Shown in pieces: positions 15,785 to 24,655 of a stretch of 64,000 nt of DNA. The position numbers and the translations under genes are program-made. The notes under the pieces are model-generated. The model did no database searches and was not told where the DNA came from. It was given only the letters and a program-made list of their open reading frames with translations. The first letter of the stretch is position 1, and every line of letters starts with the position of its first letter. Source of the DNA: SpSt-333 sp040751955 (GTDB lineage Bacteria > Bacteroidota > Ignavibacteria > UBA10030 > UBA8401); contig JBFMFY010000004.1 in assembly GCA_040751955.1 (NCBI GenBank), forward strand, positions 1 through 64,000, written 5' to 3'.

Positions 15785-17443
15785 ATGGAATCGATCATTA
15801 CTCTTCTCGCTTCAAACAAATTACTTCTTTTATTTTCTGTCATCGGCATTGGATACCTGCTCGGGCAGATCAAAATGTACGGCTTCTCGCTCGGCGTGTC
15901 GGCAGTGCTGTTCGTCGGCATTGCATTCGGTGCGCTGGATAAGCAACTGGCGCTGCCGGAAGAGATCTATGTCGTTGGGCTTGTACTCTTCGTTTATTCC
16001 GTCGGGCTGCAGTCGGGACCGAGTTTCTTTTCGTCGTTCAACCGGACGAGCGTTCGTTCGAATCTGTTCATCATCGGTGTGCTGTTGATCTCCGCCGTAA
16101 CAGCGGCATTGTTGTCATATTTCTTTTCCATCGGTGCGCCGCATGCGGCGGGACTCTTCTGCGGCGCTTTGACAAATACTCCAGCGCTAGCCGCATCAGT
16201 CGAGGCAGTGAAGTCGTTCACCATGCAGCATCCGCACGAACTGCGCAATGCTCTGGTGAATGCGCCGGTCATCACCTACGGGCTTACCTATCCGTTCGGC
16301 GTGCTTGGCGTGATCCTCTTCTTTTTTATCTTCACGCGCTTCTATAAAGTTGACTTTGCAAAAGAGGAGGCAGACAGGATGAAAGAATCAGGTGTCGGCT
16401 CCATTCAAGTGCAGACATTCCGCGTTACCAATCCTGCGATTGTCGGCAAAAGCGCGATCGACGTACTGAAACTTATTGTACAGCGGCGGTTTGTACTGAC
16501 TCGGTACAAGCGCGGGAACGAGATGAATATCATCTTACCCGACACACAATTTCAACCAGACGATCTCGTTGTTGCTGTTGGTACGCCGGACGAACTGGAA
16601 CGGGCGCGTGTCTTCATCGGCGAATTATCCAACGAACAGATTTCGCTCGACCATGCGGGATTTGAATACCGCCGGATGTTCGTCTCCAGCGAAGAGACGG
16701 TCGGCAAGCGGATCAATGAACTGCACCTTGAAAAAGAATTCGGTGCCACCATCACCCGCATCCGCCGCGGCGATGTTGACTTCGTTCCGTCGCCCGATAC
16801 CGTGCTGGAGCTCGGCGACCGAGTGCGTGTCGTGTCGCGACACGAAAATATCCAGCGCGTCACCAAATTCTTCGGCGATTCGATGAAATCGATCTCCGAG
16901 ACCGATTTCCTCTCCATCTCATTGGGTATCGTCATCGGCGTTTTCGTCGGCATGATGCCGATTCCGCTCCCGAATGGCTCGACATTTAAATTGGGCTTTG
17001 CCGGCGGTCCGCTTGTCGTTTCACTCATTCTCGGAAGGTTGCAGCGCACCGGTTCGGTTACGTGGACGATGCCGTTCAGTGCGAATCTTGTCTTGCGGCA
17101 GATCGGTTTGGTCTTTTTTCTGGCGGGGATCGGAACGAAAGCAGGAGACGGGTTCGGCGAGACATTCCGCACGGGAGGATTCGAATACATAATTGCCGGT
17201 GCACTCATTACAACTGTTGCATCGCTGTTGACAATTGTTCTCGGTTATAAGTATCTTCAACTACCGATGTCTGCCGTCATGGGGATGATGAGCGGACTTG
17301 CAACACAGCCTGCGTGCCTTGCGTACGCCAACCAAACGGCAAGAAACGATCAGCCCAACATCAATTACGCGATGGTTTACCCTGCATCGATGATCACAAA
17401 GATCATCCTCGCGCAGGTGTTAGTGACGGCGTTGTGGAGGTAA
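15785..17443 (+). CDS. YidE/AspT-family transporter with two RCK_C (TrkA-C) domains
   Basis: A 552-residue inner-membrane protein with the architecture of the aspartate:alanine exchanger family. Residues 1-185 are the first transmembrane half (GIGYLLGQIKMYGFSLGVSA..., VYSVGLQSGPSFF). Residues about 205-370 hold two RCK_C regulatory domains (NPAIVGKSAIDVL and SSEETVGKRINELHLEKEF). Residues about 375-552 are the second membrane half, with GLATQPACLAYANQ matching GALTNTPALAASVEA of the first half. Family members exchange amino acids or dicarboxylates; YidE and YbjL substrates are unknown. Length is normal. Monocistronic. Confidence 0.85.
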   Translation: MESIITLLASNKLLLLFSVIGIGYLLGQIKMYGFSLGVSAVLFVGIAFGALDKQLALPEEIYVVGLVLFVYSVGLQSGPSFFSSFNRTSVRSNLFIIGVLLISAVTAALLSYFFSIGAPHAAGLFCGALTNTPALAASVEAVKSFTMQHPHELRNALVNAPVITYGLTYPFGVLGVILFFFIFTRFYKVDFAKEEADRMKESGVGSIQVQTFRVTNPAIVGKSAIDVLKLIVQRRFVLTRYKRGNEMNIILPDTQFQPDDLVVAVGTPDELERARVFIGELSNEQISLDHAGFEYRRMFVSSEETVGKRINELHLEKEFGATITRIRRGDVDFVPSPDTVLELGDRVRVVSRHENIQRVTKFFGDSMKSISETDFLSISLGIVIGVFVGMMPIPLPNGSTFKLGFAGGPLVVSLILGRLQRTGSVTWTMPFSANLVLRQIGLVFFLAGIGTKAGDGFGETFRTGGFEYIIAGALITTVASLLTIVLGYKYLQLPMSAVMGMMSGLATQPACLAYANQTARNDQPNINYAMVYPASMITKIILAQVLVTALWR

Positions 17444-17539
17444 AAACGTAATTATCAAATTGCACATTGTGATATTACGAGAGCAGCATCATATGTATAA
17501 TTTGGTAGTTGGATTTTGAAATTTAAATTGTCGGGGGAT

Positions 17540-18790
17540 ATGAAACGATACTTTGTCATTATAGCATTACTGTTCTCGTACGGACTCCATGCGCAGAGCC
17601 CGTATGAAATATATTCTCTTGCGTTGCAGCACCTTGAACAACGAGACACGGCGGGGTATTTGCAATACACTGAACAAGCGCACAAGATTGCTCCGTTCGA
17701 TCTTTGGTTTACATTTAATCTTGCGCGGGCATATGCAATGAACGGGAAGAAGACAAAATGCATCGAGATTCTCGACGATCTTTCCGTCATCGGTTTTGAT
17801 TTTAAGATCGAGAATGACAATGGTTTTGCAAAAGTGTGGAATCATTCGTTGGTGAAGGAGATCACCGCGCGTGCGAAAAAGAACTCTTCCGTTCTTGCAA
17901 GCACCATGGCATTCACCATCCCCGAAAAAGATTTGTCTGCCGAAGGGATTGCGTATGATCCCAGAAGGAATGTTTTTTACCTCAGCAGCTTCAATAAACG
18001 GAAGATTGTCGCCGTGCTGCCGGACGGATCCACATTCGACTTCGTAGCCGACCGAAACGACAGTTTACTGGCACCGATCGGGCTGCGCGTGGATCCTGCG
18101 CGGAATCAACTGTGGGTGCTCAATATCAGGCAATCCGGAAATCCCAATATCGCCGAAAAAGCAATCGTTCAGCAATATGATTTGGGAAAGAAACAGGTCA
18201 TTCAGATATACATGCCGGAAGATACTTTGCAGCACGTCTTCATCGATCTGACGGTTGTTGCGAATGGGGATGTATACATCACCGATAGCCGCGGCGGATC
18301 TATTTATAAGATTGATGCAAAGAACAGAACAATGCGGTTGTGGTATCAAAGCAACATGATACTTCCGAGCGGAATTACGGTCTCATCCGACCAGCAATTT
18401 CTCTTCGTTTCGCACCTGCTCGGCATCAACAGAATATCGCTCACAGATATGCGGGAGGATATTGTTTCGATGAAAGCAAAGACCACGTTGACAGGGATTG
18501 ACGGATTGTGCTTTTACAACGGCTGTCTGATCGCCCTTCAAAATGATGCCGGACCCCAATCACGTGTTATGAAATTTCAATTGAACGGAAAGTACGATAC
18601 AGTGACGAAAGCAGCCATCTTGGAATCGGATCACCCCTACCATAATGTTCCCGCTACAGGAGTTCTTGTCGGCGGTGATTTTTATTACATTGCCAACAGC
18701 CAGCAACAATCATTGAGACCCGACGGAAAGATGTCTGCCGGAGATGTACATAATCCCACATACATATTAAAGCTCCCTCTTACGAATTAG
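17540..18790 (+). CDS. Exported beta-propeller (SMP-30/gluconolactonase-like) protein
   Basis: A 416-residue protein. A signal peptide (MKRYFVIIALLFSYGLHAQ) is followed by a short TPR-like helical segment (residues about 20-105, LALQHLEQRDTAGYL), then a six-bladed propeller with repeated strand patterns such as GIAYDPRRNVFYLSS, GLRVDPARNQLWVLN and GITVSSDQQFLFVSH. It resembles SMP-30/NHL lactonase or ligand-binding propellers; no catalytic call is possible. ATG 17540 follows GGGGGA and gives the intact leader. Its stop codon overlaps that of the convergent DinB gene by 2 bp. Confidence 0.78.
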   Translation: MKRYFVIIALLFSYGLHAQSPYEIYSLALQHLEQRDTAGYLQYTEQAHKIAPFDLWFTFNLARAYAMNGKKTKCIEILDDLSVIGFDFKIENDNGFAKVWNHSLVKEITARAKKNSSVLASTMAFTIPEKDLSAEGIAYDPRRNVFYLSSFNKRKIVAVLPDGSTFDFVADRNDSLLAPIGLRVDPARNQLWVLNIRQSGNPNIAEKAIVQQYDLGKKQVIQIYMPEDTLQHVFIDLTVVANGDVYITDSRGGSIYKIDAKNRTMRLWYQSNMILPSGITVSSDQQFLFVSHLLGINRISLTDMREDIVSMKAKTTLTGIDGLCFYNGCLIALQNDAGPQSRVMKFQLNGKYDTVTKAAILESDHPYHNVPATGVLVGGDFYYIANSQQQSLRPDGKMSAGDVHNPTYILKLPLTN

Positions 18791-19314
18791 CGTTTCAATA
18801 TACCTAAAAATTCCACCCACGGACCGGTCTCTTCTTTGTATTGCATTGCCATCACCCGGGCAATCTGTCCAATGTGGTTCAGATCGTGCGCAACCCATGT
18901 AGCCAGCAACTGCCGTAACGTTACCGTACCGAATGCCGGATGTATCCCCGTTCTTTCCAGCATCTTCTCCGTTATCCCTGCCGATCGTAGAGTTTCTAGA
19001 TTCTTTTCCCGCAGCTCAGCAAATTCATTCAGCAATTGAGTCAGCGTTTTACCTTTGCTCTCATTGAACTGTGCGAACCTATCGAACGGTTCAAATGTTT
19101 TATTGCTGGTGTCGCCCAAAATGATCTGCATCCTCGGTATCCAGTCGGTCTTTTCACCGTGAATGTAATGCCCTACGATGTCGTACGGCGACCATGTTTC
19201 CCCTCCTTCATTGTGTATCGTCCATTCATCCGGCAGATCCATCAGAAGCGAACGAAGGACGGCAGGAGTCCGTTCTAGTATCGCAATGGAGTTTGGAATT
19301 GAGAAGTCTATCAT
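18787..19314 (-). CDS. DinB-family protein
   Basis: A 175-residue four-helix-bundle protein of the DinB/YfiT superfamily. It has the typical EWTIHNEGGETWSPYDIVGHYIHGE, and the metal-binding histidines fall in VGHYIHGE and WVAHDLNHIGQ. Family members are metal-dependent thiol or glutathione/bacillithiol-type transferases and many are uncharacterised. It is one of three DinB-like genes in this window. No operon partner; the start at 19314 lies just outside the terminator of the next gene. Confidence 0.85.
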   Translation of the reverse strand: MIDFSIPNSIAILERTPAVLRSLLMDLPDEWTIHNEGGETWSPYDIVGHYIHGEKTDWIPRMQIILGDTSNKTFEPFDRFAQFNESKGKTLTQLLNEFAELREKNLETLRSAGITEKMLERTGIHPAFGTVTLRQLLATWVAHDLNHIGQIARVMAMQYKEETGPWVEFLGILKR

Positions 19315-19353
19315 ATCTTTATAGATATTTGAAAAAGAAAATAAAATGAAAAA

Positions 19354-19370
19354 CCCCGCGCAAGGCGGGG
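19354..19370 (-). terminator. Rho-independent terminator of the endonuclease gene
   Basis: On the minus strand CCCCGC-cttgc-GCGGGG is followed by TTTTTCATTTTATTTTC, 29 nt past the endonuclease stop codon. Confidence 0.85.
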
Positions 19371-19398
19371 CCTTTCGATATACGAAATTCCGGCGGTG

Positions 19399-21225
19399 TT
19401 ATTGATTGTCAACCACCGCTTCAATGACAGATTGAATAGCAGGATCGACCTTACTGAGGAAATCATATCCGGTTGCCGATTCCACTGCATCAATACTGAC
19501 GCGGAACGTTTTCCAATCCGCTGTGCGGCTGATCTGATTGTTATCGTTCGTCATATCAACAGCAATCACCCGCGTTGAAGTTGTTACCCGGCTCAGATCG
19601 TTTGAGCCTTCGGGGAGAACAACAACCACTTTCCATGTACGTGCCGGAATGTTTACATGTCCGCCATCGATCGTTCCTTGTGAGCCGTATCCGCCGGAGT
19701 AGATATAGAGTTCATTTCCGGCAGTGACGAGCGTGCGCAGATAATTTTCCATGCTTGCCCACGGTCCTTGATTATTGTTCGGCGCTTGCGGCACCATATT
19801 CGTCATTAAGAATGTGGATGAATTGTCGGCGACAGATGCAGTCCTGTCCGCAGACGGGCACATATGTCCGCGGTCGTATCCGCTGCCGCTGTAACTTGTT
19901 GCACCGACTTGATACCATCCCGCGGGGAGTGTGTTATCGGCGCGGAAATCATCCTGCCGCGGCGTGCTGCCGAGCCACGATGCGTTTAAATGCCATGCAA
20001 CCCAATTAGCCGTTCCCTTGTCCCGATGATAAGAAAGAACATACTGCGGTTTTTCCATGCGGTAATTTGTCGGCATACTAACATCCATTTGTGCGCCGCT
20101 CGGATTTCCCATGGTCAGGTGAACGCTTGTTGATGTGGTTGTATCTGTTCCTCCGCCTCCTCCTCCACCGCCGCCGGAATAATCAGCGATGTTGATCTCA
20201 TCAAAATTCAAACGGACCGATGTGCTTCCTGTAGTCTTTCTGATCTCGAACCGGATATTCCCCGCAATGTTGACTGTAAATGTTGCGGTTGAAAGAGTTG
20301 TTGATGATGTAGTAATGGTCGAACCGGTCTGCGTCCACGTGCTGCCGCTATTGGTGGAGTACCACAACTGCCAGCTGCTGTTCGCATCGGTAGCGTACTT
20401 GGCGTGTTGAATTGTTACAACACCGGCGCCGGTTGTTTTGTTGAATTTCATCGTCAGTTTGCCCGTACCGCGGATACGCGCACTTTTTGTCCCCACTTTT
20501 CGATCGCTTGTAGATGTGCCGAGCAGAGCATCATTGAAATTCCATACACCGGAAGCAAGCGTTACATCTGCTGCTGTGTACGATGTCTTTGTTCCCGTTT
20601 CAAACGATTCCCATGCAGTACTTCCTCCTCCTCCGCCCGTGTAATCATTGATGACGAAGTCGTCGAAGTTCACGCGGTTTGCGCTGCCGTCTGTCTTTCT
20701 GATTTCAAAGCGAATCGTTCCTGTGACATTCACTGTGAACGATGCTGTAGCCAGCGTTGTGGACGATGTTGTCATGGTCGAACCGGTCTGCGTCCATGTG
20801 CTGCCGCTGTTGGTGGAATACCACAATTGCCACGTGCTGTTCGCATCGGTGCCGTACTTTGCATGCTTTACTGTTACCACACCAGCACCGTCTGTGCGAT
20901 TGAACTTCATGGTGATCTTTCCGCTGTTGCGCGTGCGGACACTCTTTATACCGTTCTTCGGATCACTGGACGATGTGCCAATAAGCGCATCGTTTAAATT
21001 CCACACGCCGGAACCGAGCGTAACATCCGCTGCGGCGTAGGAAGTCTTTGTGCCTGATTCAAAATCTTCAGAGACGGTTACTTTTTTCAGCGAGAGGGAT
21101 TGGTCTGATGTCGTTGAATGCTGCGTGGACTGCGGTGTTTCTGTCGGAATATCTTGACACGATGGAATTGAGAGCAACAACACTGCCGCCATCAACGGCA
21201 GGAACAACCGGAGGAAAGACTTCAT
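19399..21225 (-). CDS. Surface/secreted DNA/RNA non-specific endonuclease with two tandem beta-rich modules
   Basis: A 608-residue protein. The signal sequence has a lipobox-like IPSCQ (Cys23). Two homologous modules follow at about 54-195 and 206-349, sharing ESGTKTSY/ESFETGTKTSY, WQLWYSTNSGSTWTQTGST, FRFEIRKT-like and NFDD/NFDE strings; each ends in a Gly-rich linker. The nuclease domain spans 365-608: DRGHM at 451-455 (His454 general base) and FLMTNMVPQAPNNNQGPW with the magnesium-binding asparagine. The family (NucA/EndA/NUC1) degrades DNA and RNA outside the cytoplasm. The modules look like carbohydrate-binding or adhesion sandwiches. A terminator follows; a paralogue lies upstream. Confidence 0.92.
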   Translation of the reverse strand: MKSFLRLFLPLMAAVLLLSIPSCQDIPTETPQSTQHSTTSDQSLSLKKVTVSEDFESGTKTSYAAADVTLGSGVWNLNDALIGTSSSDPKNGIKSVRTRNSGKITMKFNRTDGAGVVTVKHAKYGTDANSTWQLWYSTNSGSTWTQTGSTMTTSSTTLATASFTVNVTGTIRFEIRKTDGSANRVNFDDFVINDYTGGGGGSTAWESFETGTKTSYTAADVTLASGVWNFNDALLGTSTSDRKVGTKSARIRGTGKLTMKFNKTTGAGVVTIQHAKYATDANSSWQLWYSTNSGSTWTQTGSTITTSSTTLSTATFTVNIAGNIRFEIRKTTGSTSVRLNFDEINIADYSGGGGGGGGGTDTTTSTSVHLTMGNPSGAQMDVSMPTNYRMEKPQYVLSYHRDKGTANWVAWHLNASWLGSTPRQDDFRADNTLPAGWYQVGATSYSGSGYDRGHMCPSADRTASVADNSSTFLMTNMVPQAPNNNQGPWASMENYLRTLVTAGNELYIYSGGYGSQGTIDGGHVNIPARTWKVVVVLPEGSNDLSRVTTSTRVIAVDMTNDNNQISRTADWKTFRVSIDAVESATGYDFLSKVDPAIQSVIEAVVDNQ

Positions 21226-21321
21226 GAGTATCTCCTTTAAGGTTATTATTTAGGTGGATTGCTGCAAATATATGTCTTTTAAAGGGCTTTGGAAAGGAAA
21301 AACTTCGGGGTAACAATTATT

Positions 21322-22128
21322 TTACTCGGAGTCGGTTTGCCGTTCGATTACCTTCTCAACTGCATTGGGAATTTTAGAGAAAAAATTATATCCGGTTTTT
21401 GATTCCACGTAATCGATAGTGACGCGGAATGTTTTCCAATCATCATTCTTGCTGACGGCAGCATTATCGTTTGGTATATCGATTGCAATTGTTCTTGTCG
21501 TGGTTGTTACTCTTTTCAAATCATCCTCTCCTGCGTCGAGTACAAGGATCACTTTCCACGTTCGTTCGGGAATATTCACACGTCCGCTGTCAATGAAGCC
21601 CTTCGATCCGTAGCCGCCGCAGTAGATATACAATTCTTTTCCCTGCTTCACCAACTCGCGGCAATATATTTCAAGCGCAGCCCACGGTCCTTGATTATTA
21701 TTCGGTGCCTGCGGAATCATGTTTGTCATCAGGAACGTGATGGAATTGTCGTACTGTGTATTCGTTCTATCGCCCGATGGGCACATATGTCCGCGATCGT
21801 AGCCGCTGCGACGGTAACTCTTATCGTGCACCCAATACCAATTCGGCGGCAGCGTGCTATCCGCGCGGAAGTCATTGCTCCGCTTGATATCACCAAGCCA
21901 CGTGCTGTCCAGATGCCAGGCAACCCAATTGGGAATGCCGTTGAAACGGTGATACGACAGCACATATTGTTTCTTCGCCATCAAATAATTTGTCGGCTTT
22001 GAAATGTTGATTGTTGCATTGCTCGGATTGCCGAAGAGATAATGAATTGCATAGTTTTCTTTGTCCGGTTGCGAAAAAGAAATAAGCGAAATGAGAAACG
22101 AAAAAATTATTAAACGAAATATCTTCAT
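21322..22128 (-). CDS. Secreted DNA/RNA non-specific endonuclease
   Basis: A 268-residue paralogue of the downstream nuclease, lacking the two modules. Signal peptide MKIFRLIIFSFLISLISFSQ, then the nuclease domain: YDRGHMCPSGDR with the catalytic His, and FLMTNMIPQAPNNNQGPW. The two nuclease domains share long identical strings (SYHR, WVAWHL, FRADSTLP/FRADNTLP), so they arose by tandem duplication. ATG 22128 gives the leader; the open frame extends to 22203 without support. Probable role: nucleotide or phosphate scavenging, or degradation of extracellular DNA. Confidence 0.92.
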   Translation of the reverse strand: MKIFRLIIFSFLISLISFSQPDKENYAIHYLFGNPSNATINISKPTNYLMAKKQYVLSYHRFNGIPNWVAWHLDSTWLGDIKRSNDFRADSTLPPNWYWVHDKSYRRSGYDRGHMCPSGDRTNTQYDNSITFLMTNMIPQAPNNNQGPWAALEIYCRELVKQGKELYIYCGGYGSKGFIDSGRVNIPERTWKVILVLDAGEDDLKRVTTTTRTIAIDIPNDNAAVSKNDDWKTFRVTIDYVESKTGYNFFSKIPNAVEKVIERQTDSE

Positions 22129-22206
22129 AATAAAAGGTACCACAAAATCGCAAGAATGTAAAAATTGTATCTTGCCCTCTTTCTGCGTATTTTGTTCCCC
22201 CAAATT

Positions 22207-23280
22207 ATGAAAAAAGTACTTCTTTTTCGCAATTTTTTGTTATTCGTTCTTTCCTTTTCTTCTGCACAAGAGACAGAGCGTTATTTCTATACCGGCCTTC
22301 CGTATGGCAGTGAATCGATGTACAATCCGCTCTCCCTCATACTCAACGGAAGTTATGACGTAATTCAGTTGAAAGAGAATTCGCGCAACATTCGTTCATA
22401 TCCCTACGCACTGGCTGCGCGTGAAGTCGGAAAAAATTTGCGCGATCCGATTTCACCGATTAAAAATTTCGGAGTTAAAAATTTTATTGAGCAGGAAATA
22501 CTTCCATTCAATCCGTCACGAAAAAAGGCACAGGGGTGGCCTAATCTTAATCTCCATCTGCTCGGCGGAGGAATGACGTATGTTCGTACGGCAGAATGGT
22601 ACGAATTTCACAACGCGCCGTATCCCAAAACTTTTTCCGCTGTAACAATGGCGGTGTACCATTATCTTAATGAAGTTGTAGAAAGCGGACACACCCTCGG
22701 CGGAAATGTTGACCCGATTGCCGATATTTATATTTTTGACCTTGGCGGTATACTACTGTTTAGCGTTGATGATGTAAAAAAATTTTTCAGTCAAACACTG
22801 CACTTTACTGATTGGTCGTTACAGCCGATGATTTCTTTGCGCGACGGAACATTGCGCAACAATGGACAATATTTTTCTATGAAGTGGAATTGGTTTGGTT
22901 CACAGCGTTGGTCTGCGTTTTATTTTTTTGGTATCGACGGAATCGTAGGCGCAAGTTATCTTCTTGATGACAACGAACATGCGGTTTCATTCGGTGGTGG
23001 TTTGCGTGGGGCAAAACGGTATGTTACAGATGCAAACAACAATAGAATGACCGTAGATTTAGTCTGGAAGGTTGGATTTTTTTATGATAGAAATAATTCT
23101 CTACTTGCTTCGCTGTTTCTCAGCGGATTATACACCGATATGATAACGCTCAATATTTATCCGGGTCTTTTTACCATCGCCGGATTGACGCCCGGCGTTG
23201 CGTTAAATGTTACTAATAAATTTCGTCCGACCGTGGGAATTACGTTGCAATATTTTCCGGGAATTTCGTACGGAATGTGA
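22207..23280 (+). CDS. Exported protein of unknown function
   Basis: A 357-residue protein with a signal peptide (MKKVLLFRNFLLFVLSFSSAQ). The mature part has many aromatic residues and alternating hydrophobic strands, with LNLHLLGGGMTYVRTAEWYEF and FGGGLRGAKRYVTD, and reads as a possible outer-membrane barrel, though it does not end in Phe. I do not recognise a family. Base composition is visibly more AT-rich than the flanks. It is divergent from the nuclease, with 78 bp between starts. Confidence 0.65.
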   Translation: MKKVLLFRNFLLFVLSFSSAQETERYFYTGLPYGSESMYNPLSLILNGSYDVIQLKENSRNIRSYPYALAAREVGKNLRDPISPIKNFGVKNFIEQEILPFNPSRKKAQGWPNLNLHLLGGGMTYVRTAEWYEFHNAPYPKTFSAVTMAVYHYLNEVVESGHTLGGNVDPIADIYIFDLGGILLFSVDDVKKFFSQTLHFTDWSLQPMISLRDGTLRNNGQYFSMKWNWFGSQRWSAFYFFGIDGIVGASYLLDDNEHAVSFGGGLRGAKRYVTDANNNRMTVDLVWKVGFFYDRNNSLLASLFLSGLYTDMITLNIYPGLFTIAGLTPGVALNVTNKFRPTVGITLQYFPGISYGM

Positions 23281-23379
23281 AATATTTTTGACGCACAGTA
23301 ACAAAAAAGGAAACACGTTTACTATCGGTGAGATTTAAATATTTTCTCAGTTTCTTCGTGTTTCAATGGTAAAAGTTTT

Positions 23380-24528
23380 TTACACCTTCACAAACCATTT
23401 CCTTTTGTACATCACCCACACGATCAGGTACATCACGGTAATCCACACGATGGCGTGCATCAGCGAAGCATTGAGCGGAGAGAAATACGGCTCAAACAGA
23501 TTTTGGGTAATGATCGTCTTCATCGAAACATCGGCATACGTTCCGTCGCTCAATTGCACGTTAAATTTCCACAACCCCATTGTTCTGCCGACGACACCGG
23601 AGAGAACGAAAATAAAAATTGCATTCATGCCGTACACCACAAACGGATGTGCCCATTTCTTTATCCCCTTCGCATCAATCAGGAAATAGAAAATACCAAA
23701 GATGCATAGCGCCCAGCCGTTCATAAAAATTGAATACGACACCGTCCATAAACTTTTGTTAATCGGCATCCACATATCAAGAGCGGCTCCAAGCAGAAGA
23801 AAGCCGGCGCCAAAGACAAACATCCACGCGGATTTTTCAATCTTGCTGTGCTCGGATTTCCGCAGATAATCGCCGGTGATTGCACCAAAGAGCGTAGTTG
23901 CAATTGCCGGTATCGTGCTGATGATCCCTTCGGGATCCCACGTCTTGCTCACGCTCCACATGTGTCCTGTCAGAAACATCGAATCGATGTACGTTGCAAA
24001 GTTCTTTCCCTTCTCAAACAATCCCGCGCCATATTCCGGTATTGGAATGTAAAACATCATCAGCCAGTACGAAATAAAGAGAACGCCGATAGCAATAATC
24101 TGTCCCCGCATACTTGTATAGAGATAAATAAGTGAAGCGATGAAATAGCAAACTGCGATGCGCTGCAGAACGCCGGGAATGCGGATGGTTGAAAGATCAA
24201 AATGATGGTTCCACAGCAACCCGAATGGAAATCCGGCAAGAAAAAGCCCCAGTGCAAAGATGATTGCTGAACGTCTCAATACATTGAGCAGCAATTTTTC
24301 TTTCGAATCTCCTTTCGTAGTTCTTACGGCAAAGGAGAATGTCATCGCCACACCGACGATCCAGAGGAAGAACGGGAAGATCCAATCGGTGAATGTCCAT
24401 CCGTGCCACGAGGCGTGCGCGAGTTGCGGATAGATGTAGCTCCACGAGCCGGGATTGTTGACGAGAATCATTCCGGCGATTGTGAATCCGCGGAATGCGT
24501 CGAGGGAGAGGAGGCGTTCAGGTTTCAT
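23380..24528 (-). CDS. Heparan-alpha-glucosaminide N-acetyltransferase-like membrane acyltransferase
   Basis: A 382-residue polytopic protein with about ten helices. It begins RLLSLDAFRGFTIAGMILVNNPGSW and carries GWTFTDWIFPFFLWIVGVAM, signatures of the HGSNAT/NagX (DUF5009) family. Relatives acetylate terminal glucosamine across a membrane using cytosolic acetyl-CoA. In FCB bacteria the gene is often found with glycoside hydrolases, as here, next to a GH13 enzyme on the same strand. AAGGACAG precedes ATG 24528. The 127-bp gap to the GH13 gene is filled with an inverted repeat. Confidence 0.85.
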   Translation of the reverse strand: MKPERLLSLDAFRGFTIAGMILVNNPGSWSYIYPQLAHASWHGWTFTDWIFPFFLWIVGVAMTFSFAVRTTKGDSKEKLLLNVLRRSAIIFALGLFLAGFPFGLLWNHHFDLSTIRIPGVLQRIAVCYFIASLIYLYTSMRGQIIAIGVLFISYWLMMFYIPIPEYGAGLFEKGKNFATYIDSMFLTGHMWSVSKTWDPEGIISTIPAIATTLFGAITGDYLRKSEHSKIEKSAWMFVFGAGFLLLGAALDMWMPINKSLWTVSYSIFMNGWALCIFGIFYFLIDAKGIKKWAHPFVVYGMNAIFIFVLSGVVGRTMGLWKFNVQLSDGTYADVSMKTIITQNLFEPYFSPLNASLMHAIVWITVMYLIVWVMYKRKWFVKV

Positions 24529-24543
24529 GTCTGTCCTTTGTTT

Positions 24544-24654
24544 ACATCCCCCTTAATCCCCTTCTCTCGCACACAATCAACGCTGCAAGGGGGACAACTA
24601 ACATCCCCCTTGTGCGGATAGTTTGTGCGTTGGGGAAGGGGGCACGGGGGATGT
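24544..24654. repeat. Nested inverted repeat (ACATCCCCC word) between GH13 and acyltransferase genes
   Basis: The outer arms are 24544-24576 (ACATCCCCCTTAATCCCC...) and 24621-24654 (ending GGGGGATGT). Inside is a perfect 9-bp stem, CAAGGGGGA (24586-24594) with TCCCCCTTG (24604-24612). The unit fills almost the entire gap and ends 1 bp before the GH13 stop codon. It may be a mobile palindrome and may also end or attenuate transcription. Confidence 0.75.
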
Positions 24655-24655
24655 C

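Noticed and set aside
24529..24655. Insertion sequence remnant
   Set aside because: There is a clear inverted repeat but no transposase frame or target duplication I can see, so I list it as a repeat only.
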